Below, piece after piece: positions 47,447 through 59,400 of a stretch of DNA of 64,000 nt. The DNA lies in NCBI GenBank assembly GCA_025267735.1, contig CM046299.1:41183733-41247732 (forward strand), given 5' to 3'. Within the stretch, counting starts at the first letter, position 1. Each line of letters starts with the position of its first letter. The position numbers and the translations under genes were made by a program. The notes beneath the pieces were generated by a model. It was given only the letters and a program-made list of their open reading frames with translations, was not told where the DNA came from and did not search any database. Source of the stretch: Mactra quadrangularis. Its lineage: Eukaryota; Mollusca; Bivalvia; Venerida; Mactridae.

Positions 47447-47729
47447 ATTTTCATTCTAACGCGAGTGAAGCTCTAAGAAGAAATGAGTGTCACGCGTTGA
47501 CCACCCACTTTTTAATATCAACTTAATGATTCCACCGCCGTCCCTCGTGTTCCAACCTTAAAAACAGATATATTATGGAAAGAAAGACAACTCCGTGATA
47601 GTTAAACGCGACTTTAGCGAGATTACTCTCCCTTGAATCAAAAACTAAAAAAGGTAAATTCTCCCTCAAAAAAGGTAAAAACTCCCTCCTCAAAAAAGGT
47701 ATTTTTTGCACCCCCAATTCTATACTACT

Positions 47730-47735
47730 GTTATC
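47730..47735 (+). repeat. right target-site duplication GTTATC
   Basis: It is identical to 40426-40431. Beyond the TSDs the two flanks are unrelated. Confidence 0.9.
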
Positions 47736-47980
47736 AAATACAAATAAACTGCACTATCAAATTAAAAAAGCAATTAAATTGTGATTTGTAAAAAACGTAT
47801 TAATGATAGTTATGAAATTTCAAGTAAAATAATCCCATGTACGATTTATTTGACATACTAATAAATTATGTACAGCGGTATGATTTAACTAAAAACCTTG
47901 TAATTAATATTTTGTATATAGATCTATGGACGTTCTTGTAACAAACAGACAAGCTGCGTCTGTTCACTTTGTCTAGCGTT

Positions 47981-48334
47981 TGCCTTTTTCTGGCGAAGCA
48001 TTTTACTGGCCCTGGTCGTTCCCAAATACCAAGTCATTCCTTTTTCTTAGAGAAGGGAAATAAGGCATGGTTACCAGAGCTGTTAATGTTTTGCTAGGAC
48101 TTGGTCAAACGCTTTGGTTTCTGCGTTCGTCATCGTGAGATGACGAAACAACCTGCATGAGTCGTGCATGTGGTCGCACGATCATGGCGCTCTATCCTGT
48201 CTCGCCTCCCTATATTTAATTAAATAACTATATTGAAAATGATTTAATATTTCTTTCATCTTGAGAGAAATTTGAAAAAAAATATCAATGAATACATGTA
48301 CACTTTAAAATGGATTAATTGGTAAATTTGCTAT
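47981..48334 (+). repeat. dispersed direct repeat, copy 1 (about 354 bp)
   Basis: It runs from TGCCTTTTTCTGGCGAAGCA to AATTGGTAAATTTGCTAT and is nearly identical to 49398-49751. It contains the palindrome TCATCGTGAGATGACGA and GTGGTCGCACGATCATGGCG. Its nature is unknown. Confidence 0.85.
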
Positions 48335-49397
48335 GTCCATTTCATACATTTCTGTACTTACTACCCCTTCGAAAAATTCATATTGTCTTAAATCCAACCT
48401 CCTATAATCGAAGACAGGAAGAGTGCCATGGTCAAAATGCAGTATTATGATAAACAAAAATATATTCAAAAATACATAAAATAAAAATACATAAAATGAA
48501 TTTCTACGCACCCGGGTCACGTCAGTTTAATGCATTGCCTCTCATATTTAAAAATATGCAAACAATATGAAACCATTAAAATAGTTTTGTCGGAAAAATA
48601 TTGGCTTTTTGAGAGAGGTCGATCGAGGAAGTTATAACTTTACCACCGGACTTACCTCGGCGATCTTCTAAGCAGATAAATCTCGGATATCATAAGGTGA
48701 AAAAGTAGATCTACGAATTTAGTTTCTGTAGTAATGTAGTCTGAACTGCACAGAAATACGACGTGTGAGACGTTGTTCTGATGTAATGATGAGATAATCG
48801 TGTAACAATGTTATTATTAAATGTTGACATGAAAATGACAAATGGACGTGTTTCCATGTATATAGAGACAGCACTATTACATTTATGTATTGATTTATTG
48901 TTCTGTTATATATGCATTACAATTATGTATTGATTGATTTGGAATAATGTATTGAATGTATATTTTTCTCTATGAAACTCCATGCACATGTATATACGAG
49001 TTCTGAACCAACATCCATTTTACATTTCATTCACCCCTCATATGTATATGTAACCCAGTTTGGGACCATCTTTCCATTTCATGCATCGATCATTCATCAT
49101 CCAGTTGGTTCCTATTATGTAAATTTGTCTCTGGTTTATGTATATAATTGTCTTAATTTCTTTTTGTAAAGAAGCACGTTGGTATTCATCCAGATTGATT
49201 ATACTGATTACTATTCTATCCTTTGGTTTTTAATTTACAAAATTGATTTCTTTTCAAAATTCCACCACCAACTTGCTTCTATTTAGGCCCTGGTTATTTG
49301 TTTTTATTGAACAGAAGCAGGTTACAGGCTGCTGGTCAGCCTAATCATCAATATTGTAATTTTATTTGAATAAACTTTTATGAAAAACATAAAAAAA
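48335..49397. other. sequence between direct repeats 1 and 2
   Basis: This is AT-rich, non-coding sequence. It holds a local near-duplicate of TTATGTATTGATT (48.88-48.94 kb). Nothing else is recognised. Confidence 0.5.
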
Positions 49398-49751
49398 TGC
49401 CTTTTTCTGGCGAAGCATTTTACTGGCTCTGGTCGTTCCCAAATACCGAGTCATTCCTTTTTCTTAGAGAAGGGAAATATGGCATGGTTACCAGAGCTGT
49501 TAATGTTTTGCTAGGACTTGGTCAAACGCTTTGTTCTCTGCGTTCGTCATCGTGAGATGACGAAACAACCTGCATGAGTCGTGCATGTGGTCGCACGATC
49601 ATGGCGCTCTATCCTGTCTCGCCTCCCTATATTTAATTAAATAACTATATTGAAAATGATTTAATATTTCTTTCATCTTGAGAGAAATTTGAAAAAAAAA
49701 ATTAATGAATACATGTACACTTTAAAATGGATTAATTGGTAAATTTGCTAT
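49398..49751 (+). repeat. dispersed direct repeat, copy 2
   Basis: It differs from copy 1 by a few substitutions (for example CTCTGG versus CCCTGG). Both start and end at the same positions of the repeat, so the unit is well defined. Confidence 0.85.
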
Positions 49752-49780
49752 ATATAGAGACAGTCCAGGGCCATCACGAT

Positions 49781-49909
49781 GACGAAACAACCTGCATGAG
49801 TCGTGTATGTGGTCGCACGATCATGGCGCTCTATCCTGTCTCGCCTCCCTATATTTAATTAAATAACTATATTGAAAATGATTTAATATTTCTTTCATCT
49901 TGAGAGAAA
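49781..49909 (+). repeat. dispersed direct repeat, copy 3 (partial)
   Basis: It covers ATGACGAAACAACCTGCATG through CTTGAGAGAAAT only, and then joins directly to a Tc1-type transposase fragment. Confidence 0.8.
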
Positions 49910-50002
49910 TCACCAGATCTGTCGCCAATAGAACACATGTGGGACTACCTTGGTCGTAAGTTGCGTGACAGGAATGACGTCAATAGCGTTTCAACTTAAA
50001 AT
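49910..50002 (+). pseudogene. Tc1-like transposase C-terminal fragment
   Basis: The translation SPDLSPIEHMWDYLGRKLRD matches the conserved segment of Tc1 transposases that carries the third acidic catalytic residue (Glu of SPIEH). The frame ends at a stop after about 30 codons. No upstream DDE residues or inverted ends were found next to it. Confidence 0.75.
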
Positions 50003-50383
50003 TTCGACAATTTGTTCACGATCGACCCCCTGATTTTTTTACATATAAACATTGATATAGTCCAACAGAATTAACCTGAGCTTGACCTTTATGCATGCCT
50101 AGAATATCGTTAAATTCTGCGTCGGATGTGCAATTTATGTTTTGCAAATCATCAATAAGGATAGGACGACCAAATATTTGTATAAATACACAAAGATGTA
50201 GTTTTAAAATTTGTATTTGTGCTGTGGGCATTTGGATGCGTGGGCAATAAATAATTATTCTTGGTGAAATTTATGTGTCTTAATTTTCTTTGAGCTGTTT
50301 TTTATGGTGGCTGATATAGTTTATAGCTTCTTTAGGATAACTTGGGACAAATGGCTTAGTTTATTGACCTATTTTGGACTCAG

Positions 50384-50846
50384 AGGTGCGTTCAACAATG
50401 CGAGCGCTCGGGGCGACATCGAGCGCCCGCGTTCTGAACGCGGGCGCTCGCGCGTGCGCTCGCGTGCGCTCGCGATACAGCTCGAGAGGTGTTTCGCTTA
50501 TAAATTGTTATATAAATTCCGGTAAATACCGTTTCGTTTTGGTACCGGTACTCAAATCGGTACATTGAAAAAAATATAGCAGATTTAAAATAACCAAATA
50601 CGAAATATCCAATGCTTTAATCTCAAGCCTTCTGTGTATATTTACCGTATTTCAAAGGGATTTACATCGATCTAAACTTCGGTTTAGTATATCATACCAT
50701 TTAATACCCTTTCTGTACACAAACGGTCTGACTGACCGATATCTTCACCTTCTTCTATTTATAGAATGAGCGCTCGCAGTCGTTCAATAACATAACAATT
50801 CGCGAGGCGGGCGCTCGAGCGAGCGCCCGCCTTGTTGAACACACCT
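50384..50846. mobile_element. MITE with GC-rich hairpin arms, AGGTGYGTTCAACAA ends
   Basis: AGGTGCGTTCAACAATGCGA and the complement of AGGTGTGTTCAACAAGGCGG are inverted ends, flanked by CAG on both sides. GAGCGCCCGCG-type arms give a perfect 15-bp-stem hairpin at 50420-50450 and another near 50.81-50.83 kb. The GC-rich arms contrast sharply with the AT-rich surroundings. Confidence 0.75.
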
Positions 50847-50955
50847 CAGGTATCGTTATCCTGACCTTTGTACGGAGACGCTGAGCATCATGGGTAAAGC
50901 TTTTTATTTATATGAAAACACGTGGCAATGTTTACATTATAATAATTTCCCCCAG

Positions 50956-51547
50956 CTGTATAGTGCGGACACATTGACCCCGACCTGACCTTTATGCAAG
51001 AATATGTATTACATTGAATACGAAGGTAGTATTAATGTTCGAAAACAATCGGATTATACCGTCAAGGCTCGAATGTAATTATAACACAGGGATTAATTTT
51101 AAAGTACATTTAAAGTGTACAATGAGTCTCTATTACACATAGGCCGGACCAGAATATTATAAGATGAGGCTAGCTACCAATTCATAAGTTGTAGGTTTTA
51201 GCCCCACAATCGCCATCTCCGCCCATTTTATTATAATTTGTAATTACAAATGTAAGAAAACAAGTTTCACGTTTGAATGCATATATATACTCTATACATG
51301 TCTTGTTAAACTTATAATGTAAGCTATAGCCGACATTACACCCTCAAAACCTACAAGCCCCATGCAACCCTACTAAGTACCCGCCGATGCTATTTACAAT
51401 CAATGTAAATCGACTGCTTATTTTAAATACGTAACGAGCCGAAGTGTAGATTAGGCGTGGTATTGATTTTCGCCGGGATATATGTATCTGATAATAAGAT
51501 GCAAATGAGAAAGGTAAGGTCGGGGTCAATACGTCCGCACTATACTG
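50956..51547. mobile_element. MITE, CWGTATAGTGCGGAC ends
   Basis: The left end CTGTATAGTGCGGAC and the right end GTCCGCACTATACTG are inverted and continue inwards as ATTGACCCCGACCT on both sides. The interior is non-coding. The target duplication was not resolved. Confidence 0.75.
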
Positions 51548-51952
51548 AAAAAATATATTATGTTCTTGTGTCTACTCAATTAATATTTCACTATCTGACC
51601 ATCTATGTAATTTAAATAAAAATTTTAACCGGTAGTTTAACCTCCGTCCTAACGTGTTTACATATCTCATTCTTTGCATCGAAAGTAGAATACACGGCTT
51701 AAAAAGCATCTGTACCTTTTGGGCTTTAAAAGTGCTTTGTATCTATGGATTGATATTCCTGTAGTTATAAGCGATCGTTTATTTTACAATTTAATAATGA
51801 TTGTACCAAAAAAAAAAAACCAACCCGAAAATATCCAACGATTTTGTCTTTATACGCCGCGCTATTTTCTGTTGCGTACCAAATCGCCGACGTGTTGTGC
51901 GTCTTCGTGTAGGGTGATATCTTCACCTTCCATTGAAGAATGCTCATTAGCC

Positions 51953-52613
51953 TGTTCAATTACACAAAACGTTACAGAACGTTCCGTAACCATTCGGAAC
52001 AACCTCGACCTTTCATGAATGAATAGTCTCGGGAGGATTCGTGGGGGCCTACACTGGTTTTGGTGATTTTACTACTTACGCGAGGCGATTACACAAAATA
52101 GTTCTTGTAGTATACACACAGATCTTTGACTAAACATATTTTTTTGTTTTAAATTAAACCAAATATTGTTCATCGGTATCATTGAAATGTGTAATTTCAA
52201 ATTTACGGACTAAAAGCGAAAAATCGTCGCCTAAACGAACGTGTATTTGTTTACTTCAACACCGGCTTTACCAAAATGGCGTCTAAATATGTCCGAGGTT
52301 ATTCGTAGCGAATGGCCGAGGAGTTCCGAATGGTTCCGTAACGATACATTCGGAACTCCTCGGCCATTCACTGCGATTAATCTCGGACATATTTAGACGC
52401 TATATTGAAACTACCGGTGTTGAAGTAAACAAATAAACGATCGTTTAGGCAATTAGTGATGTTTCGTTTTTAGTCCGTAAATTTTGAAACATCACTCGTT
52501 GCCTTAACGATCACATATTTGTGTATTAGATAAGACTATTTGCAGTGAATGGCCGAGGAGTTCCGAATGTATTGTTACGGAACGTTCTGTAACGTTTTGT
52601 GTAATTGAACAGC
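51953..52613. mobile_element. double MITE, CGGAACTCCTCGGCC family
   Basis: The outer ends CCTGTTCAATTACACAAAAC and TTTGTGTAATTGAACAG enclose two complete bodies joined near 52.34 kb by a single shared terminal arm (GGTTCCGTAACGATACATTC). This is a head-to-tail dimer of the element seen singly at 35.57 and 56.53 kb. Confidence 0.75.
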
Positions 52614-52619
52614 TGTCAG

Positions 52620-53188
52620 GTATTACATAGAATAGGGAGGTCAATTCGTAGGTTAAATTTATATACTACAGTTTACAGTAATAATCGTGATTAGAAATTA
52701 TTCTTTACTTTACTGTTGTGAAATGAACGTATTTACAGGTCGTATTCTAGGTCATGCGTGTTTTTGTACTTTAAACAATGGACTTGTCCACTAAATAGGT
52801 GGATAAGCTGATCCATGAACAACATTTTACTGATTTAAACATACCACTTTGACATTTAATATTTACTTTAAATGACGTATAAGCACATTGTATATTCATA
52901 TCATGATATTTTTGTTTTAAATAAGTGTTAACTATCAAAACTGTAAAATTGTAAAAATAATTCATCTCTAAATATTGGTGTGTAATGAAACTGGCTATGT
53001 TTATATACGCATTGTTTACGTGGACGACCTTGTAGCATGCATTAGAAGTGGAAAATGCGTTCTTGTGATTACAAAACATTGAGGTGAGTCGACGATTATA
53101 CGAACAATAATAATATTCACAGTCATGTGTATAAGATCGTTGTATTTTGTCTCATGTTTTCCTAACTTTCCTATACTAGTTATAACAG
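52620..53188 (+). other. upstream region and possible 5' leader intron of MCT gene B
   Basis: A donor-like GAG-GTGAGT lies at 53081-53089. A pyrimidine-rich acceptor ending TATAACAG lies at 53188, ten bases before the ATG. This suggests a non-coding first exon ending at 53083 with a short intron of about 105 bp. No core promoter is evident. Confidence 0.4.
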
Positions 53189-53197
53189 TGGTGTAAA

Positions 53198-53474
53198 ATG
53201 GATTATAAACAAGACGTAAATACAGTGGAGAGTGTACCATTAGAACAGAAAACAAACCAGTCTGGAAAGCCACGTGACCTACAAATCCATGATGATGTTG
53301 ATACAGGCTGGTCTTGGATAATATTAGCAGCTAGTTTTGGAAACTATTGTTTATTTGGTGGTGCTCAGTTCGCAAGTGGGATTATTCATTCAATATTGTT
53401 AGAAAGGTACAGTGAGTCTGTATACTTGACAAGCTGGGCTGGTTCTCTGCACGTGTCGTTGATATCATTGGCAG
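53198..53474 (+). CDS. MCT gene B coding exon 1 (N-terminus, TM1, start of TM2)
   Basis: The exon runs from the ATG at 53198 to GGCAG before donor GTAAGT. It encodes 92 codons plus one base. A short hydrophilic N-terminus is followed by DTGWSWIILAASFG. The open frame reads on into the intron, but the splice site and the family alignment end it here. Confidence 0.92.
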
Positions 53475-56400
53475 GTAAGTTTCATAGAATTCTAAGGTTT
53501 AATCAGTATACACAAATGTGTTCTTGTGATACACTGAAGCAGCGTTTTATGCATCACTTTACTTTCAATTTTGCACGAATGACGTTAAACCACATTGCAG
53601 ATGTAAAATGTAGGTCGGCGGCTGTTGTATAATGTCGCATGACTAACGTTAAATATCCTATGGTGGGTGATAAAGGACGACGGCCTATGTCAAACATCGC
53701 ATGACTAACGTTAAATATCCTATGGTGGGTGATAAAAGGACGACGGCCTATGTCAAATGTCGCATGACTAACGTTAAATATCCTATGGTGGGTGATAAAG
53801 GACGACGGCCTATGTAAAATGTCGCATGACTAACGTTAAATATCCTATAGTGGATGATAAAGGACGACGGCCTATGTCAAACATCGCATGACTAACGTTA
53901 AATATCCTATGGTGGGTGATAAAAGGACGACGGCCTATGTCAAACGTCGCATGACTAACGTTAAATATCCTTTAGTGGATGATAAAGGACGACGACCAAT
54001 GTCAAACGTCGCATGACTAACGTTAAATATCCTATGGTGGGCGATAAAGGACGTCGGCCTATGTCAAACGTCGCATGACTAACGTTAAATATCCTATAGT
54101 GGATGATAAAGGACGACGACCAATGTCAAACGTCGCATGACTAACGTTAAATATCCTATGGTGGGCGATAAAGGACGACGACCAATGTCAAACGTCGCAT
54201 GACTAACGTTAAATATCCTATAGTGGATGATAAAGGACGACGACCAATGTCAAACGTCGCATGACTAACGTTAAATATCCTATGGTGGGCGAAAAAGGAC
54301 GACGGCCTATGTCAAACGTCGCATGACTAACGTTAAATATCCTATGGTGGGCGTAAAAAGTTTAACATCGCACGGTTGGCGAAAAAGGTTAAATATCGCA
54401 TGGTTGGCACGGTTGGCGAAAAAGGTTAAGCATCGCACGGTTGGCGAAAAATGTTAAATATCGCATGGTTGACAATAAAGGTCGACGACTGACGTTGAAT
54501 ATCGAACGGCTGACGATACAAGTTGAAAGACTGACGATAGAAAGCTGCATGGTTGGTGTTTAATGTTGTAACGTTAACATCAAATGTCGCACCACTGGCG
54601 TTTAATAGAAGGCGTAGACGATAGAGGTCGAGGCTGATCATATATGTCGCACCGCTGACGTTAGATATCGCACGGTTGATGCTAAAGGACGACGGCTAAT
54701 GTAAAATGTCGCACGGCTGACGTTAGATATCGCACAGGTGCCAATAAAGGTCGACGGCTGATACTGGATGTCGCGCCGCAGACGTTACAACGTCGCATTG
54801 CTGTAGTTACAATGTAGGCATTTAATATAACAATATAACAGCCATCTAAACTGTCAAAAGATGTATAATTTTACGGTGAATTCATTTATTAAACTTATCT
54901 TTCTGATTCACTCGTGATTTTGCGAAGGTGTATATTATGACCAAGTACAGCTTCTCATGTCGTATGATAGGTTTTAGTCAAAATATTTCAAAAACAATGA
55001 GGCTACCAGTAGAAAATAATGCATTCAATTACTGTGAACTTATTCAAGCTTTGACAGTTGAGATAAAACGAACTAAACATTGTATACTTTTGCTCCTATT
55101 TAAGCCCACCCGGCTAAATCAGTCGGTAGCACACAAGTTTAATACATGTAGAAGGAATGTATGTTCGATACTCGATCAAGGTAACTTTCGTAGTGATCGG
55201 TCATAAAATGGTTTCTTTGGTCATCTCCCTTCTACCAATGATTCTAAATTATATAGAGTAGTTGTCAGTCACCGACGGAAGTATGCGCCTAGTAACTGGA
55301 TACATGAAACAGCGTAATCCAGAGATTAAGCTTTCTAAGAACGGTGAGTAGTTGACTGACCGGCGTGGTATGACGTTGATACAGGCTGGTTTTGGTACAT
55401 TGCGTTGCGTACCAAAGAGGTACACGTGTAGGTAGTCAGCAGTGAATACAACATGATCTAGAAGCAAGAGGAGTTACCCCCAGTGCTTGCCGATCTGGCA
55501 GCAATGGATGTACAAATTAACAATTGAATTTTATCATACCTTACATGAAGTTGCATTTTCTTTACGTATATAAAATAGCGGACGTTTTTTTACCACATTT
55601 TGGCAGCGGGCCATTATAATGTGAAAGTGGTCCGCTGATGTGATATTGGCCCTCTAACGTCATATCCAGTCGATTTCATTAAACGCTTTTTAGTGGCGTG
55701 TAACGCATGTTGTACTTTTCACGGAGCAAAGAAATTTTCGGCACCTTCGGTCCGCAATATGCTATAGGACTTGACTGGTCGGTCACTTTTGGACTAAAAG
55801 GCCCTGAGTAGTGTGTACTATTTCTTTTAAATTATCTCTCAATTTCTTCAGGACCACTTTCCAGTGCTATATCAGACAGATTTAGTTGTAGGGTTGCTAT
55901 AGTAACTGGTGGATGTATGTATGTCATTGGTTATATTCTCACAGCTTTAGCACCAAATATACACGTTGCCATAGTGACCTGTGGGGTCATTTCAGGTTTG
56001 TAGTCCTTTCTGCGTATAGCCAACTCCCAAAAGACTATCTGGAGTAATTTCTTTAAGAAAAGGGTGAGAAAATGGATCACTGCTGTGAACGGTTGAATTT
56101 TGTGAAAAATTCCATTTCTTGATATTTCAGTAGACGTTTACACTTTTTACTGTTTGTAAAAAGTGTATATATATCATGCTGGAATTTTTGTTTTCTTTCT
56201 TAATTTGCCTGTTTTTCACAAGAAAAGGAAAATGTCCGTACATAATGTTTTTTTTTCGGCAGTGTTAATTAGGACTTACGGGGGTAAACTGATACAATAT
56301 ACGCATAGAAACATTATGATGTTTAAATTATAACATTATGTAGTTATTAATGGAACCACTACTGAAGAAGACATTTGTAGAGGAATGTCTAATTCTAGAG

Positions 56401-59400
56401 ATACCGTATTAGGTTCAACTTTGGGTCAGTATTTAATCATTGCAGAGGGGACAGACCCTTGCAAACAACTAAAACCTTATCATAACAACAACCTTATTAT
56501 CGTCAATGTTCTCAATGTATGCCCAGTACTAGCGTGTTCAATTACACAAAACGTTACAGAACGTTACATAACGATACATTCGGAACTCCTCGGCCATTCG
56601 CTGCGAATAACTTAATCTAATACACAAATATGAGATCGTTAAGGCAATGAGTGATGTTTCAAAATTTACGGACTAAAAACGAAACATCACTCAATGCCTT
56701 AACGATCATATACATGTATTTGTTTACTTTAACACCGGTAGTTTCAAAATAGCGTCTTAATATGTCCGAGATTATTCGCAGCGAATGGCCGAGGAGTTCC
56801 GAATGTATCGTTACGAAACGTTTTTTAACGTTCGCGGTAACTGAACGCAGGGCAGTTAGTTCCGTCGGTATCATATCTGTCATCTAAATAGATAGATAGA
56901 TAGATTTATTTTACTTTAAAATGTGACAATAAATATGGCAATTACATCAAAACATACATAATATTATATAACAACACATGCGTGGATTAATACTGCCATG
57001 TCAACAAACATTATATAGAAAGGATGACGCAAAAAAGAGTAAATATATTCCCTTATTTCCATTGTGGTCCAATTTTGTCTGAAAAAAAAAGTGATCGACG
57101 GCTCGATTAAGGGGCGGCAATTCATACCTTTCTTGAGTATTTCATAAACAGGACTTACGGCGACCGGCTTTCTCTTTCCAGCCATTGGATCAATCTGAAA
57201 ATGTGCCAACAACTGGCGATGGTGTGTGCTGAAAAAATTAAGCAAATGTATACATTTTTGAAATAAAAACATCAATATACCGCTTAAAAGACAACCTCGG
57301 TTACCGCAGAATAATGCGATTGATGGCGATTTTAAGCCTAACATGCAACATTTGAGAAGGAATTGGTTCCAATATAAACACCTTACGCTATTAGGAATAT
57401 TTGATTCGAAGGTTCAAATAGTGAAATTGAAGCCGAGTGTACAAGCATTATACATGCATGCATGTTCATGTTTTCATCTTGCATTTTCAGGAATTGGTGG
57501 TGGCATTGCGTTTTCTGCAAACACAGTCGTTATTAGTTACAACTTTAAGAAGAGGAGAATGCTGAGTATTGGTGTGGCACACACCGGCATAGGTGTAGGG
57601 GTGTTACTTCTAGCTCCTTTGTTGCAATATTTAAGAGTTTACTACGGTTCGTTCGGTTTCTTTCTTATGCTTGCTGGGATATTTGCAAATATGATAACAT
57701 TTGGCGTAGTGTGCTTTCCAAACTCGATAGAGCTTAAAACATTAAACCAGCGTATGAAAAGAACACATACTCGTACTCCAAGTATCAAAGTATCAACAGT
57801 TTCAAATCTATCATCAGTGTTTTCATTTTTTAACAAATATTGGAAAGTGCTCTCCAATTATGGGATATTTTGTCTATGTATAGCCACCTTCTTCTATGAA
57901 GTGTCTCTCTATGTCTTATTCCTGTATTTACCAACGTTTATTGTTCATACAGGATTCACTGCGACCCAGGCCTCGTTTTTCTTATCCATTTCCGGAATAT
58001 TAAATATAATCGGACGTCTCGGTGCGGGTATACTGGGAAATATTCAAAGTGTTCATATTCTATCTTTATATTCTATAACTATTCTAGTGTTCGGTCTAGG
58101 TTCAATAATATATCCATTTGTGGCAACATATTTTGCCGGCCAAGTGATATATTTTGCGGTTCTTGGTCTATTTATGGGACCATGTAATGTGTTGGCAACG
58201 GGAGTCTCGTTAGAGTTTGTTAGTGTAGAGCTTTTAGCAACTGCCATTGGTCTGCAACTCGGCTTTGGAGGTATTGGAGCGACTATAGGGCCTATCATAA
58301 CAGGTGAGGTTCCTTTGTTTTTCATTTTCCTTTTAATTTTCAGTCCTTTTATAAAACACTTATTCGATTATATGACTAATCATTATTATATACCTAAGTC
58401 GTATTGCGCACTTTTCATAGTGAATATATATGTTCAATAGCGCTTCGTTTCGCTTCATATGCATAAGTATGAAATAATTAAATGAAAATGGTTAAAATGT
58501 GATAAATGTGATTAAATATAAAATAATCACAAACCGTGTATTTCACATGTTGTGAAAAACGCGTACGCATTTGACTCTATAGTCTAAGGGCCAGCCCCCT
58601 AGGGCCATCCCCGCCAAGGCCCAAGCCTCAAGGGCTAGTCCCCCAAATGCTAGACCCCCTCAAGAGCCAGCCCCCCTCAAAGGGCCAGCCCCTCTAGACC
58701 AGCAACTCCCAGGGGCAGCGGACAAACAGTCCCTTAGGGTCAGCCCCCCAAGAGCCAGCCCCCAAGGACCAGCCCGCCTCCAAGGGCCAGTCCTCCCTAG
58801 AGCCATTTCCACCCAGGCCCAAGCCAAGGCCAGCCCCTAAAGTCCAGATCCCCCAAGGGCCAGCCCCCCAAGGGCCAGCCCCCCAAGGGCCAGCGGGCAA
58901 GTAGTCCCTAAGGGTCAGCCCCCAAGGGCCAGCCCCCCAAGGCCAAATTAACTAATAAGTAAAATCAAATAATTATACTGACTTATTCAGGATAATTTCA
59001 CGAGCATGCGTGACAACTAAGAATTTGAATATCGTATGAAATATGTGATATATACGGTCAGACATTTATCGCTAATTTGCACAAACGTATACGTCACACG
59101 ATGTATGTGTGATAAATTCGACCGAATATGTCACACACGTGTGACATTTACGTTCTGTGACATATACGGTTTAAAACTGCTTTACGTCACGACGTCGCTC
59201 GATTTTCTCTAAATGTCGCAACTCGGACGCTAGATGTCACAACTACCCTTAGGTCCATGATAAAAAAGTCTTCTCGTCTGAAACCGCTAAGCCTAGAGCA
59301 TTGATTTTTTATCAATAGCATAATTAAATGTTCCTATTTAAGTTTGCTAAATTTATGTCACTTTCACAAAAACAGGCTGTTTGGTTTTACTGTTATTATA

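Larger units (their letters stand above)
40432..47729. mobile_element. palindromic, non-autonomous Polinton/Maverick-derived element (7.3 kb)
   Basis: The whole element is an inverted duplication. Outer arms 40432-42090 and 46071-47729 (1659 bp each) mirror about 44080.5. Inner arms 42085-43415 and 44029-45359 (1331 bp each) mirror about 43722. A 613-bp unique spacer (43416-44028) separates them, and a 711-bp segment (45360-46070) is present only on the right. ORFs in the arms are identical at protein level, and a nine-base C/G homopolymer is the same length on both sides (42239 and 45197). The termini start AG and end CT, and a perfect 6-bp TSD flanks the unit. Polinton identity rests on the integrase N-terminus, the terminal dinucleotides and the 6-bp TSD. 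DNA polymerase B, ATPase, protease and capsid genes are absent. Confidence 0.88.
46071..47729 (-). repeat. right outer inverted-repeat arm (1659 bp)
   Basis: This is the mirror of 40432-42090 with no difference noticed in the parts compared. It ends CTATACTACT, followed by the right TSD GTTATC (47730-47735). Confidence 0.9.
53475..55851 (+). other. intron 1 of MCT gene B
   Basis: This 2.4 kb intron contains the 62-bp satellite (53.63-54.36 kb, decaying to 54.8 kb), a tRNA-like stretch (55.11-55.19 kb) and a short relic similar to exon 1 (55371-55407). Confidence 0.85.
55996..57490 (+). other. intron 2 of MCT gene B
   Basis: This 1.5 kb intron contains a MITE at 56.53-56.85 kb and an ATAG tetranucleotide run at 56.89 kb. 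Confidence 0.85.

Noticed and set aside
40432..47729. Palindrome as an assembly or hairpin-adapter artefact
   Set aside because: It is not fully excluded. However, the precise 6-bp TSDs, unrelated flanks, unique central spacer and one-sided 711-bp segment are not expected from a mirrored read.
57343..57490. Open frame upstream of exon 3 of MCT gene B
   Set aside because: It lies in the intron before a good TTTTCAG acceptor, and the translated residues do not fit the MCT alignment.
58694..58900. Gly/Trp-rich open frame (GPWGAG repeats)
   Set aside because: It is a reading of the GC-rich minisatellite in intron 3 of MCT gene B.
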